A stretch of DNA of 64,000 nt from Gammaproteobacteria bacterium (GCA_015709615.1 CP054179.1:2108001-2172000); one strand, 5' to 3'; shown: positions 42,426 through 52,644, numbered from the stretch's first letter. Program-made: numbers and translations. The notes: generated from the sequence alone by a model not told the origin.

Positions 42426-44522
42426 TTAGAAGCGGATCTGAATGCCGCCATAGACGCCGCGTGGAATTACGGCTGGGATGGAAGGAATAAAATCGGGCGC
42501 CAGTTCCTGATGGTTCCGGCTGAACAAATTTTGTCCCACGACGTATAACTCGATGTTCTTGGCCGGTCTGTACGATACTTTTGCGTCCGCGGTGACATAG
42601 CCGGGCAGATTGTAATAGGCAATGTTGCTGATGTAGCGCAACCAGAGATTGATGTCCAGTTTGTCCGATAAATCGTAGTTGGAGCGCAGTGAAATCCGGT
42701 GTTGCGGCGTTACTTTGTCCGCTCCGCTTACACTGGGATCGAAATCCTTCGTCAACGGGTTGGATGAAATCCGCATGTCGATAAAACTGTAGTTACCTTG
42801 CAAACGCCAATTCTGCGTTGGCTTCCAATCGCCTGACAATTCGAAGCCGTAGGTTAGCGCCGCAGCACTGTTATCGGTCAACACCGAGGTGATAATCTGC
42901 CGCGGTAATCCGGTGTTGAGCGTGAATCCACCCAGGCTGAAGTCTCTCAATTCGCTGTAGTCATTCACGAAACCGGAAATGTCGACGGATGCTTGCGGCG
43001 AGAAACGGTGCCGGTAACCCGCTTCGTAAGCCAGCAGCTTTTCCGATTGGAATGAATGGGAGCCTTGAAATACCGCCTTGAGCGGAAAGGGTAACGGCGG
43101 CAATCCGGGAGCATTGCCGAACTGCAAGAAGTCGAGTGTGGCATCGTTCTCCGCCCGGGCGGGGGTGCGGACTGCGCGGGAAACCGATAGCCAGAGCGTG
43201 TTTTCCGTATCCGGCGTCCATGCCAGACGGGCGCTCGGTTGAATTTCCAGGCCGGTGAAATCGTTATGATCGAGCCGCGTTCCCAGATTGAAATACAAAC
43301 GGTTGGGGATGAGGGTTATATCATCGCGGATAAATCCGCTGTAAACATGGTTTGTGCGATCTTGCGGTGTCAGCTTTATGAAACCATTTTCGAATACTTT
43401 ACTGTGATATAGCCGGTAATTGCCGCCCCAGGTGATATCGTGCCGGTCCCACAACGAGAAGCGATGCTGCGCGTCGACATCGAAGCTTTCCGTATCGAAG
43501 CTGAAAAGGGGCGACATCTGATAACGCACGCGATCGTAATAGGTTTGCAACAGAATCGACGATTGTTCGGACAGTGTGCGATCCCAGCGGAAACGGATAT
43601 TGCCGCCCTCATTCTGTCCCCGGACATTGTTGGTGGGGGATGATTGCAAGCTAATGACGGATTTATCGTAAGTGTCGCCGATAGCGTTGGCGAAAATGTC
43701 GCCTTGCAGCGTGAACTGATCGTTGCCACGGTGATGATCGATACGGAATCCGCCCCGGCCGGACTGCCACTGATCACGATTGCTGGCACCCGACGGGGCG
43801 TCGGTATGATGCCGGGCGAAGCCCTTGGCGTACACCCGGAAGGGGGTATCTTCATTCATCTTGCCGCCGTAGCGTGCGCTCACGAAGCCTTGCTCGAAAC
43901 TGCCTCCGCCGGCGGTCAGCAAAGTCCCTTGGGTATCCGCCGCTTTCTTGGTGATGATGTTGATGACGCCGTTGACGGCATTGATTCCCCATACCGTGGC
44001 GGCAGGGCCGCGGATTACCTCGATCCGTTCGATGTCCTCCATCAACGTGTCCTGCTGTTCCCACAGCGTGCCGGAGAATATCGGATTGTAAACACTGCGG
44101 CCGTCGATCAACACTTGCAGCTTATTGGCGAAACGGCCGGTAAAACCGCGGATGCTGACCGCCCATTTGTCCGTGCCGAGGCGATCCACTTGCACGCCGG
44201 GCGCCATTCTCAATGCATCCGGTATATTGGTGACACCGGAACGGCGGATATCGTCCTGCGTAATCACGAAAACCGCGGATGCAACCTCGCTCAGTTTTTG
44301 CGGACGCCGCGATACGGTGGTGACTTTGATATCCATCAGTTCTTCCAGGCTCAAACCGAGCAGTTGATTGCCGGTGGCGGAGTTGCCTTGCGCCGCGGCC
44401 ATGCCGGTTAAATCGGTCAGCACGGCGATTACCAAGAGCTTCACGGCAAAAGCTCTTAATCCAATCAGCTTAACAAGTCGTATTCTGAAGAATAACCAAG
44501 TGAAATATCCAGAAATTTTCAT
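42426..44522 (-). CDS. TonB-dependent outer-membrane receptor
   Basis: A 698-residue receptor. After a signal peptide (LLVIAVLTDLTGMAAA) comes SLEELMDIKVTTVSRRPQKL, whose IKVTTV may serve as TonB box. The plug domain runs through FVITQDDIRRSGVTNIPDAL and VIRGPAATVWGINAVNGVINI, followed by a 22-strand-like barrel ending in GVYGGIQIRF with a C-terminal Phe. The ligand is unknown. It is coupled to the YfiR-like gene behind it. Confidence 0.9.
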   Translation of the reverse strand: MKISGYFTWLFFRIRLVKLIGLRAFAVKLLVIAVLTDLTGMAAAQGNSATGNQLLGLSLEELMDIKVTTVSRRPQKLSEVASAVFVITQDDIRRSGVTNIPDALRMAPGVQVDRLGTDKWAVSIRGFTGRFANKLQVLIDGRSVYNPIFSGTLWEQQDTLMEDIERIEVIRGPAATVWGINAVNGVINIITKKAADTQGTLLTAGGGSFEQGFVSARYGGKMNEDTPFRVYAKGFARHHTDAPSGASNRDQWQSGRGGFRIDHHRGNDQFTLQGDIFANAIGDTYDKSVISLQSSPTNNVRGQNEGGNIRFRWDRTLSEQSSILLQTYYDRVRYQMSPLFSFDTESFDVDAQHRFSLWDRHDITWGGNYRLYHSKVFENGFIKLTPQDRTNHVYSGFIRDDITLIPNRLYFNLGTRLDHNDFTGLEIQPSARLAWTPDTENTLWLSVSRAVRTPARAENDATLDFLQFGNAPGLPPLPFPLKAVFQGSHSFQSEKLLAYEAGYRHRFSPQASVDISGFVNDYSELRDFSLGGFTLNTGLPRQIITSVLTDNSAAALTYGFELSGDWKPTQNWRLQGNYSFIDMRISSNPLTKDFDPSVSGADKVTPQHRISLRSNYDLSDKLDINLWLRYISNIAYYNLPGYVTADAKVSYRPAKNIELYVVGQNLFSRNHQELAPDFIPSIPAVIPRGVYGGIQIRF

Positions 44523-44882
44523 TTTGCCTCATGTATTACTAGTGCTATTAAAGGTGCGCGGGGGGTGACGAATTACAACCAGGGGCGGCGGGAGCGGCCC
44601 GGATCGATCAAGCCGTTGCAACGATTTTTGTTGCAAGGTTTGTCGCTGGTATAAACCGGGCGGGTAAAGCCGTAGCGGAACACACCATTGCAATAATCCG
44701 GATTTTATAAGCGTGATTGATTCGGAGCGTACACTATTCCTCGTCATGATAAGCCGCGGCCGGGAAGTTCAATTTCCTGATTTGAACTGTTTTTCTACGC
44801 TATTAAATTTCAGAGGACAAAGATCCAAGTGAAATCATGCGCTACCCGCCCGGGGCGGCGAAACGGTATTCGCAGCATGGTT
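44523..44882. other. Intergenic stretch inside the receptor array
   Basis: 360 bases between a YfiR-like gene and the next receptor start. On the minus strand 44574-44705 reads as a Cys-rich 42-codon tail (DYCNGVFRYGFTRPVYTSDK, then PCNKNRCNGLIDPGRSRRPWL, then stop). A stop codon precedes it, so if it was once coding it has lost its 5' part. Otherwise nothing recognised; a promoter for the last receptor-YfiR pair would be expected here. Confidence 0.4.
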
Positions 44883-45467
44883 TTATTGATGAACTTTGGT
44901 TGCCAGTTGCAGTAACTTGGAGCTGATGTCCAAACCATTCTTGCGGGCAATGCCCAGATTGATCTCGAACACGATTTTATCGTTGACCAAGTTCATATTG
45001 ATCGCGATGCCTTGTGTCATGGCATTGGGATTGTCCGCCAGCGTCAGCACCGGCGAGGCGGATAAACTGCTCAGAATGGCGGGTAGGGTGTCACCGGCCG
45101 ACCGGGAGAAGAAAACCGCCTGGCATTGCTTGAGTTGACCGGCGTCCTGCACGCGCAATACCTTGATCGAGCGCGCGCCGACCGATTTTTCTTGCAGCTT
45201 GTCGATTTCCTTCCCGAAATAATCCTCGCCGTAAAGGCAGAGATTGATCGTGTGATCCGCGATGCCCTCGGGCCATTGCGTGAAGGCAATGAAGTTATAG
45301 ATAAAAGCGGCTTTGACTTTGTATTCCAGCGTATTGTTTGCCTGTGCCGGTGTATGAGCAACCGGCAAACCATAGCCCAGCACCAAAGCCAGCAGCCCGG
45401 TGCAAACGCTCCGGGTTATCAAGGTAGCCGGTAATTCAATTAGTCGACGAAGTGTATGCAGGATCAT
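44883..45467 (-). CDS. YfiR-like periplasmic protein (DUF4154)
   Basis: 194 residues with signal segment (TGLLALVLGYGLPVAHTPAQA) and DUF4154 core: EYKVKAAFIYNFIAFTQWPEG, INLCLYGEDYFGKEIDKLQE (Cys77), QLKQCQAVFFSRSAGD (Cys115). A GGTGAG site precedes ATG 45467, four bases after the receptor stop. It is very similar to its neighbours at 41849 and 47872, pointing to tandem duplication. Confidence 0.88.
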   Translation of the reverse strand: MILHTLRRLIELPATLITRSVCTGLLALVLGYGLPVAHTPAQANNTLEYKVKAAFIYNFIAFTQWPEGIADHTINLCLYGEDYFGKEIDKLQEKSVGARSIKVLRVQDAGQLKQCQAVFFSRSAGDTLPAILSSLSASPVLTLADNPNAMTQGIAINMNLVNDKIVFEINLGIARKNGLDISSKLLQLATKVHQ

Positions 45468-45471
45468 AGGC

Positions 45472-47586
45472 TCACCAAAAGCGCCACTGCGCTCCTGCGT
45501 AAACGCCTCGCGGAATGGTCACGGGCACGATCGGAATAAACTCGGAGACGAATTCCCGATGATGCTGGCTGAACAAATTCTGACCGGCGACGAACAGTTC
45601 GATATTTTTTGCCGGTCTGTAGACCAGTTTGGCATCCATCGTGACATAGCCCGGGATATTGTAAAACCCGATATCGCTGCGATAGCGCAGCCATAGATTG
45701 AGTTGCAATCTTTCCGAAAAATCGTAGTTTGAGCGCACCGATACCTGATGTTGCGGTGCCGTTTTTTCTGCCCCTCCTCCGGACGGATCTGATTTTGCCA
45801 GTAAATTATTGGAGAAAAAGTCGATATGTATGAAACTGTAATTGCCTTGCAGTCGCCAGTTTTTCCGTGGCTTCCAATCCGCCGATGCTTCAAAGCCGTA
45901 CGTGAGCGCGGAACCTTGGTTATTGATCGTCAAAGGCAATAGCAGCTGCCCGGGCAATAACGGATTGAACGAAAATGCGCCAGCGCTTGAATCGCGCATT
46001 TGGCTGTAATCGTTTACAAAGCCTGCCAGGTCGATGGATGCCTGGGGCGAAAATTGATGGCGGTAGCCTAACTCATAAGCGATGAGTTTTTCCGAGTTGT
46101 AATGGTGGCTGCCGTTTAACAGCGCTGTGATCGGCAGCCTGGCGAGCGATGATCCGAAAGCGCTTTGCACTTGCGGCGTTATATTGATAATGGCATCGTT
46201 TTCAGCGCGCGACGGTGTTCTGACCGCGCGCGAAACCGCCATCCACAGCGAGTTCTCCGGATTGGGCGTCCACATCAGGCGCGCGCTGGGTTGAATTTCC
46301 CATCCGCTGAAGTCGTTGTGCTCGAACCGGCTGCCCACCGTGAACATCAAGCGGTCCGGTATCAGTGTGATGTCGTCGCGGATGAAGGTGGCGCCTAAAT
46401 GATTCGTTTGTTCGCGCGGCGTGAGTGTCAACAGACTGGTATCGAAAACCTTATTGTGATACAGCCGGTAATTGGCCCCCACAGTCACCTTATGACGATC
46501 GGCCAACGGGAACCGGTATTGCATATCGATATCGAAGCTTTCGGCATTGAATTTTCCTACCGGCAATAATTGCGACTGAGTGCGATCGTAGTATGCCTGC
46601 AACATGAAAGCGGAGTGCTCGGAGAAATTCCGGTCCCAACGGAAGCGGATATTTCCGCCTTCGTTATGTCCGCGCATTTGGCCGAGCGGATTCGTTGATA
46701 GATTGAGGGCGCTTTTATCGAGCGTGCTGCCGTCGAAGTTGGAGAAATAATCGCCTTGCAGGGTAAATTGATCGATGCCGCGGTTATGATCGAAACGGAA
46801 TCCGCCTCTGGCCGAGTGCCATTGGTCGTTGGCATGCTCGCCGGATAACGCGTGCGTTTGCCCGCGGGTAAATCCTTTGGCATACACACGGAACGGCGTA
46901 TCTTCGTTGAGCTTGCCGCCGTAACGCGCCCCTGCGAAGCCATGCTCGAAGGTGCCGCCGCCGGCGGAGAACAGCGCGCCCTGCGTATCCGCTGCTCTCT
47001 TAGTGATGATATTGATGACGCCGTTGACGGCGTTGGCACCCCACACCGATGCGGCCGGGCCGCGAATGACTTCGATACGCTCGATATCTTCCATCAACGT
47101 GTCCTGCTGTTCCCACAACACGCCGGAGAAGATCGGCAGATAAACGCTGCGCCCGTCCATCAGCACTTGCAGCTTGTTGGAGTAGAGTCCGTCAAAGCCG
47201 CGCACGCTGATGGCCCATTTGTCCGTGCCGACGCGTTCCACTTGCATCCCGGGCGCCATGCGCAATGCATCGGGAATGCTGGTGGCACCGGAACGGCGGA
47301 TGTCGTCCTGGGTGATGACAAAAACTGCGGATGCGACCTGGTTCAGTTTCTGCGGGTTTCTGGAAACGGTGGTTACCTTGACGTTCATCAATTCTTCAAT
47401 ACTCAGGCTGAGAAATTGATCGTCAACCGGTTTGTTTTGCGCAACCGCCAAACCGCCAGGGGTTATTAGCAGCCATAGCCATGCAAAAGCCATTCCCAGT
47501 GCAAGCGGCTTTATCCACGTTATCATGGCCGACAGGGATGTGAAGTACTTAATAAGCTTCATCTTATTTTGTATCAGTAGCGCCAT
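45472..47586 (-). CDS. TonB-dependent outer-membrane receptor
   Basis: A 704-residue receptor with LSLSIEELMNVKVTTVSRNP, plug motifs FVITQDDIRRSGATSIPDAL and VIRGPAASVWGANAVNGVINI, and barrel end GVYAGAQWRFW. The signal peptide region (ALGMAFAWLWLLITPGGLAVA) fits better with a start at 47562 (MKLIKYFTSL); the ATG at 47586 is inside the remnant of a preceding receptor. Closest in sequence to the receptor at 48458-50584. Confidence 0.9.
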   Translation of the reverse strand: MALLIQNKMKLIKYFTSLSAMITWIKPLALGMAFAWLWLLITPGGLAVAQNKPVDDQFLSLSIEELMNVKVTTVSRNPQKLNQVASAVFVITQDDIRRSGATSIPDALRMAPGMQVERVGTDKWAISVRGFDGLYSNKLQVLMDGRSVYLPIFSGVLWEQQDTLMEDIERIEVIRGPAASVWGANAVNGVINIITKRAADTQGALFSAGGGTFEHGFAGARYGGKLNEDTPFRVYAKGFTRGQTHALSGEHANDQWHSARGGFRFDHNRGIDQFTLQGDYFSNFDGSTLDKSALNLSTNPLGQMRGHNEGGNIRFRWDRNFSEHSAFMLQAYYDRTQSQLLPVGKFNAESFDIDMQYRFPLADRHKVTVGANYRLYHNKVFDTSLLTLTPREQTNHLGATFIRDDITLIPDRLMFTVGSRFEHNDFSGWEIQPSARLMWTPNPENSLWMAVSRAVRTPSRAENDAIINITPQVQSAFGSSLARLPITALLNGSHHYNSEKLIAYELGYRHQFSPQASIDLAGFVNDYSQMRDSSAGAFSFNPLLPGQLLLPLTINNQGSALTYGFEASADWKPRKNWRLQGNYSFIHIDFFSNNLLAKSDPSGGGAEKTAPQHQVSVRSNYDFSERLQLNLWLRYRSDIGFYNIPGYVTMDAKLVYRPAKNIELFVAGQNLFSQHHREFVSEFIPIVPVTIPRGVYAGAQWRFW

Positions 47587-47681
47587 TCAACACCGGCATA
47601 AACACTCCTTTGCACATAGGTGGCCAAGGAGGGAATAAAAACAGATTGTGATTCGCGACGATACTGGCTGAACAAATTTTG
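47574..47681 (-). pseudogene. Receptor remnant: C-terminal 35 codons of a lost TonB-dependent receptor
   Basis: The minus strand from 47681 reads QNLFSQYRRESQSVF, then IPSLATYVQRSVYAGVEWRY and stop. This matches the final strands of the neighbours (QNLFSQNHREF ... RGVYAGAEWRF). Before Gln the frame meets a stop and unrelated sequence, so the breakpoint is at about 47682. The remnant overlaps the start of the next receptor exactly as the intact pair 50572/50584 does, showing that an upstream receptor has been deleted. Confidence 0.85.
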
Positions 47682-47871
47682 TTAAGGAAGGCAGTCAAAT
47701 CATCCGCAGGTGTCATAGGTTAGTAAAATGAATAATATAGCTTACTTTATTATGATAATTGACGGCTTGGAGATGTAATGTTCTGAGTTGAACCAATAAA
47801 TTCCTTTTTTTTTAAATTCTGTTGCAGGAAGATTGAACTTGGCCGATGAAAATGGGTAAGCCCGAGAAGTT

Positions 47872-48453
47872 TTATTGATGGACCTTGGTCGCTAGTTGCA
47901 GCAACTTGGAACTGATGTTCAGACCGGATTTTCTGGCGTTTTTCAGATTAATTTCGAATACGATTTTTTCGTTCACTAAACTCATGTTGATGGTAATTCC
48001 TTGCGAAATTGCATTCGGGGTGTCGGCGAGCGTCAAAATCGGATAGCCTTCCAGGCTGCTGATAATATCCGTCATGGTGTTATTGACAGATTTGGAGAAA
48101 AAGATCGCTTGGCATTGCGGCAATTGATTGCTATCGCTGACGCGCAAAACTTTGATTGGATGCGGGCCAATCGATTTATTTTGTAATTTATCTATTTCTT
48201 GCCTGAAATAATCCTCGCCATAAAGACACAGATTGAACGCCGGTTCAGCATTTCCGGGCCATTGTGTGAACGCGATGAAGTTATAGATAAAAGCGGCCTT
48301 CACTTGATACTCCAAGATGCTGTCCGCTTTTGCCTGTGCGTAAGTTACAGGCAGGCCATAGCCGAGCAGGATGGCCAATAGCCCGGTGCGGATGCTTCGT
48401 ATCACGAAGCCATCCGGCAATTTGCTGAGTCGATGAAGTATATGCAGACTCAT
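47872..48453 (-). CDS. YfiR-like periplasmic protein (DUF4154)
   Basis: 193 residues from ATG 48453 (MSLHILHRL), which has a GGTGAGA site; the frame to 48486 starts inside the receptor gene. Signal segment TGLLAILLGYGLPVTYAQAKA, core EYQVKAAFIYNFIAFTQWPGN, FNLCLYGEDYFRQEIDKLQN and NQLPQCQAIFFSKSVNN with the two expected Cys. Four bases separate it from the receptor stop upstream. Confidence 0.88.
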   Translation of the reverse strand: MSLHILHRLSKLPDGFVIRSIRTGLLAILLGYGLPVTYAQAKADSILEYQVKAAFIYNFIAFTQWPGNAEPAFNLCLYGEDYFRQEIDKLQNKSIGPHPIKVLRVSDSNQLPQCQAIFFSKSVNNTMTDIISSLEGYPILTLADTPNAISQGITINMSLVNEKIVFEINLKNARKSGLNISSKLLQLATKVHQ

Positions 48454-48457
48454 ATTC

Positions 48458-50584
48458 TCACCAAAAGCGCCATTGCGCCCCTGCATAAACCCCTCGTGGA
48501 ATGACGGCTAGTGACGAGGGCAGGAAATCAGCTACGAACTCCCGGTGATTCTGGTTGAACAGATTTTGTCCGACAACGAACAGCTCGAGGTTTTTGGCCG
48601 GTTTATACGTCATTTTGGCATCCATCGTGACGTAGCCGGGGATGTTGTAGTAAGAGATATCGCTGGTATAGCGCAACCAGAAATTGGCTTCCAATTTATC
48701 CGATAAATCGTAGTTTGAACGGAGTGACAACTGATGTTGTGGATTTACTTTGTCGGCGCCGCTGGTGACGGGATCAAACCTTTTTGTCAGTGAATTGGCG
48801 GAAATATCCATGTGCAAAAAACTGTAGTTGCCTTGCAAGCGCCATTTGTCCGTAGGCTTCCAATCAGCGGAAATCTCAAATCCATAAGTTAATGCCGATG
48901 CTTGATTATTGCCCATGATCGGCAACAAGAATTGAGTAGGTACCCCTGTACTCAGCGACAATGCGCCAAAACTGGCATCGCGCAGCTGGCTATAATCATT
49001 AACAAATCCGGCGATATCGACGGATGCGCGCGGAGAGAATTGATGACGATAGCCTAATTCGTAAGCGATGAGCTTTTCGGAATTAAAGCTGTGTGAGCCC
49101 TGGATTACCGACAATACCGGGAAAGGTAACAAAGACAGTCCCGGAAAATCACGTATTTGCGCTGCATTGAGGCGGATGTCGTTTTCAGCGCGGGAAGGCG
49201 TGCGAACGGCACGTGAAACTGCCATCCAAACCGAATTCTCGGCATCGGGAGTCCATATGAGACGTGCATTGGGCTGTATTTCCAATCCAGTAAAATCATT
49301 GTGATCCAAACGAGTACCGATTGAAAACCGTAAGTAATCGGGTATCAGCGTGATTTCGTCGCGAATAAAACCGCTGAAGAGCTGATTAGTTCGAGTGCGC
49401 GGATGGAAAGTAATGACGTCAGTATCGAAGAACGTATTATGATAAAGCCGGTAGTTGGCACCCCAAGTTAAATCATGCCGGTCGAACAAGGGAAAACGAT
49501 GCTGAAAATCAGCATCAAAGCTTTCAGCGTCATAATCAACAACCGGTAATATTTTTTGGCGGACACGGTCATAGTACGTTTGAAACATGATGGAAGAACG
49601 ATCTGAGATTATCCTGTCCCAGCGAAAACGGATATTTCCCCCTTCCTCATAGCCACGGTAACCGTTGACCGGAAGGGTTGGCAAATCGAGTACTGCTTGA
49701 TTGATTTTATCGCCATTGGAATTAAAGAAAACATCGCCTTGCAGGGTGAGCTGATCGATCCCGCGGCTATGGTCTACGCGGAATCCTCCTCGAGCCGAAT
49801 GCCATTGGTCGCGATTGTTCTCTCCGGATAACGACGCGGTATTGTCTCGGGTGAAGCCTTTGGCATAGACGCGAAAAGGCGTGTCTTCATTGATTTTCCC
49901 GCCATAACGAGCGCCGGCGAAACCGTGCTCGAAACTTCCACCCCCCGCGCTGAGTAGTACTCCCTGAGTATCGGCGGCTTTCTTGGTGATGATGTTAATT
50001 ACACCATTCACCGCATTCGCTCCCCATACCGCAGCGGCGGGTCCACGGATCACTTCGATACGCTCGATATCTTCCATCAGCGTATCCTGATGCTCCCACA
50101 ATGTGCCTGAGAATAAGGGTGAATAAACGCTGCGTCCATCCATCAGGACTTGCAATTTATTGGCGAAGCGGCCGTTAAAACCGCGCACACTGACTGCCCA
50201 TTTATTCGTATCGATACGCTCTACTTGTACGCCGGGCGCCATTCTTAAGGCATCCGGAATGCTCGTGGCGCCGGAGCGGCGGATGTCGTCCTGGGTGATG
50301 ACAAAAACAGCGGAGGCAACTTGAGTCAGTTTCTGCGGATTTCTGGAAACCGTGGTTACCTTGACGTTCATTAGCTCTTCGATGCTTAAGCTCAGAAGCT
50401 CGCTATCGGCGGGCTTATTTTGTGCGATTGCCGGATTTGCAAAATATCCCGCCAGCAGGATTAAAGCTGACAGTTCCAGAATAAATAACTGCAACAAACT
50501 TCGCTTCCAGATACTTTGCAGGGAACGCATCCGCATCATTGGGTCCGGTGTGAGCAAAGTGTTTCTCATGTTTAAAAGCGCCAT
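48458..50584 (-). CDS. TonB-dependent outer-membrane receptor
   Basis: About 703-708 residues. SLSIEELMNVKVTTVSRNP, VITQDDIRRSGATSIPDALR and VIRGPAAAVWGANAVNGVI mark the plug; the barrel ends GVYAGAQWRFW. ATG 50569 (MRNTLLTPDP), two bases after the stop of the upstream receptor, is as likely as ATG 50584. Unlike the other pairs, this receptor directly follows another receptor, giving a receptor-receptor-YfiR unit. Confidence 0.9.
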   Translation of the reverse strand: MALLNMRNTLLTPDPMMRMRSLQSIWKRSLLQLFILELSALILLAGYFANPAIAQNKPADSELLSLSIEELMNVKVTTVSRNPQKLTQVASAVFVITQDDIRRSGATSIPDALRMAPGVQVERIDTNKWAVSVRGFNGRFANKLQVLMDGRSVYSPLFSGTLWEHQDTLMEDIERIEVIRGPAAAVWGANAVNGVINIITKKAADTQGVLLSAGGGSFEHGFAGARYGGKINEDTPFRVYAKGFTRDNTASLSGENNRDQWHSARGGFRVDHSRGIDQLTLQGDVFFNSNGDKINQAVLDLPTLPVNGYRGYEEGGNIRFRWDRIISDRSSIMFQTYYDRVRQKILPVVDYDAESFDADFQHRFPLFDRHDLTWGANYRLYHNTFFDTDVITFHPRTRTNQLFSGFIRDEITLIPDYLRFSIGTRLDHNDFTGLEIQPNARLIWTPDAENSVWMAVSRAVRTPSRAENDIRLNAAQIRDFPGLSLLPFPVLSVIQGSHSFNSEKLIAYELGYRHQFSPRASVDIAGFVNDYSQLRDASFGALSLSTGVPTQFLLPIMGNNQASALTYGFEISADWKPTDKWRLQGNYSFLHMDISANSLTKRFDPVTSGADKVNPQHQLSLRSNYDLSDKLEANFWLRYTSDISYYNIPGYVTMDAKMTYKPAKNLELFVVGQNLFNQNHREFVADFLPSSLAVIPRGVYAGAQWRFW

Positions 50585-52644
50585 TCCGCTCCGGCATACA
50601 CGCCGCGCGGTATTGCGACCGGTAATGAAGGGAGGAAATCGGAGACGAATTCCCGGTGATTCTGGCTGAACAAGTTCTGGCCGACAACAAACAATTCGAC
50701 ATTTTTTACCGGTCTATGTACCAGCTTGGCGTCCATGGTAACGTAGCCAGGAATGCGGTAAAAATCCACGCCGCTGACATAACGCAACCAAAGATTGAGT
50801 TGTAGTTTTTCCGAGAAGTCGTAATTGGAGCGAACCGAAACTTGATGGTGCGGGCTGACTTTGTCCGCACTGCCGGTTGTCGGATCGATTTGTTTCAGCA
50901 CCGAACCGGAGTGAATTTGCATGTTGAGAAAGCTGTAATTGCCTTGCAGGCGCCATTTGTCGTTAGGTCTCCACTCGACCGATGCTTCCACGCCGTAAGT
51001 CTGACCGGAAGCTTTGTTGGTCAATCCGATCGGTAGTATCAGGTGCGGCGGGAAGCTCGTGTGGAATGACGGGAAGCCGACGGAAAGATCGCGCAATTGG
51101 CTGTAATCGTTATAGAACCCTGCAATATCGACGGATGCTTGCGGTGAGAACTGATGGCGGTATCCCATTTCGTAAGCGATTAATTTCTCGGAATTGAAGT
51201 TAGACGAACCGGCCAATTGCGCTAGCACCGGAAACGGCGGCAATATCGAGAAACCGGGAAGAGCGTTGAGCGTCCGGGTATTGAGCAGAATATCGTTTTC
51301 CGCCCGGGAAGGGATGCGTACCGCGCGTGAAACTGCCATCCAGATCGAGTTTTGGTTATCCGGCGTCCACATCAAGCGGGCGTTGGGCTGGATTTCCATG
51401 CCGGTGAAATCGTTGTGGTCGAAACGCGAACCTAAATTGAGCCGCAAACGTTCGGGCAGCAACGTAATTTCGTTGCGAATGAATGCGCTAGCCATGTGAT
51501 TGGTTTGCACACGCGGACTGAATGTGACTAATTCGGTATCGGACACCTTGTTATGGTAAAGCCGGTAATTCGCTCCCCATGTGATATCGTGTCTGTCAAA
51601 CAATGGAAAGCGATGCTGAAAGTCGATGTCGAAGCTCTCGGCGCTGAAAATCGAACTGGTTAATAAACGATAATCAACCCGGTCATAATAGGTTTGCAGC
51701 ATGATGGCGGACTTTTCCGATAGCGTGCGATCCCAGCGCAAGCGGATATTGCCGCCTTCATTATGTCCCCGGGCTGCATTGGTTTGAATGATGGGCGCAC
51801 TTAACTGCGATTTATCGAGCCGATCGCCATACGAATTGAAGAAGATATCGCCCTGCACGGTAAACTGATCGATACCGCGATGATGATCGAGGCGGAATCC
51901 GCCGCGGGCGGAGTGCCACTGATCGTTGATGTTTTCTCCTGTCAAGGAATGTGTGTGACTTCGGGTGAATCCTTTGGCATAGATGCGGAATGGGGTGTCT
52001 TCATTGATTTTTGCGCCGTAGCGCGCACCGGCAAAGCCTTGTTCAAAGCTGCCGCCGCCGCCGGAAATGAGCGTACCTTGTGTGTCGGCTGCTTTTTTGG
52101 TGATGATATTGATCACGCCGTTGACCGCGTTGGCGCCCCATACCGCCGCATTAGGGCCGCGGATGACTTCGATGCGTTCGATGTCTTCCATCAGCGTGTC
52201 CTGCTGTTCCCATTGCAAGCCGGCGAACAGCGGGTTGTAGACACTGCGGCCGTCCATCATGACTTGCAGTTTGTCGGCAAAACGGCCGTTGAAGCCGCGT
52301 ATGCTGATGGCCCATTTATCCGTGCCGATGCGGGCAACCTCGACACCGGGCGCCATGCGCAAGGCTTCCGGTATGCTGGTTGCGCCCGAGCGGCGGATGT
52401 CGTCCTGGGTGATGACGAAAATGGCGGAGGGAACTTCTGACAGTTTTTGCGAATGGCGCGATGCCGAGGTAACCTCGACTTTCATCAATTCTTCGATGCT
52501 CAGATCGAGGAACTGATTCTCAACCGGCTTTTTCCCCAACACTGCTTTGCTCTCCGCCGATACTATATTGGCGAGACAGCAGAAAACAATGAAAATCGAC
52601 AATTTTAGTTTGAATGATATTACCGGATTACACATCAAGATCAC
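50572..52644 (-). CDS. TonB-dependent outer-membrane receptor
   Basis: A 690-residue receptor. Signal peptide around KLSIFIVFCCLANIVSA, then LDLSIEELMKVEVTSASRHS, plug motifs FVITQDDIRRSGATSIPEAL and VIRGPNAAVWGANAVNGVI, and a final GVYAGAEWRF. A GTG start at 52644 or ATG 52635 is possible. It follows the signalling operon by 161 bases and has no YfiR gene of its own directly behind it; the next gene is a second receptor. Confidence 0.9.
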   Translation of the reverse strand: MILMCNPVISFKLKLSIFIVFCCLANIVSAESKAVLGKKPVENQFLDLSIEELMKVEVTSASRHSQKLSEVPSAIFVITQDDIRRSGATSIPEALRMAPGVEVARIGTDKWAISIRGFNGRFADKLQVMMDGRSVYNPLFAGLQWEQQDTLMEDIERIEVIRGPNAAVWGANAVNGVINIITKKAADTQGTLISGGGGSFEQGFAGARYGAKINEDTPFRIYAKGFTRSHTHSLTGENINDQWHSARGGFRLDHHRGIDQFTVQGDIFFNSYGDRLDKSQLSAPIIQTNAARGHNEGGNIRLRWDRTLSEKSAIMLQTYYDRVDYRLLTSSIFSAESFDIDFQHRFPLFDRHDITWGANYRLYHNKVSDTELVTFSPRVQTNHMASAFIRNEITLLPERLRLNLGSRFDHNDFTGMEIQPNARLMWTPDNQNSIWMAVSRAVRIPSRAENDILLNTRTLNALPGFSILPPFPVLAQLAGSSNFNSEKLIAYEMGYRHQFSPQASVDIAGFYNDYSQLRDLSVGFPSFHTSFPPHLILPIGLTNKASGQTYGVEASVEWRPNDKWRLQGNYSFLNMQIHSGSVLKQIDPTTGSADKVSPHHQVSVRSNYDFSEKLQLNLWLRYVSGVDFYRIPGYVTMDAKLVHRPVKNVELFVVGQNLFSQNHREFVSDFLPSLPVAIPRGVYAGAEWRF

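Noticed and set aside
43644..44411. A 255-codon plus-strand frame opposite a TonB-dependent receptor
   Set aside because: The same antisense frame opens opposite the conserved plug region of the paralogous receptors (46852-47469 and 51880-52440). It is a by-product of the receptor codons, with no ribosome site or family pattern.
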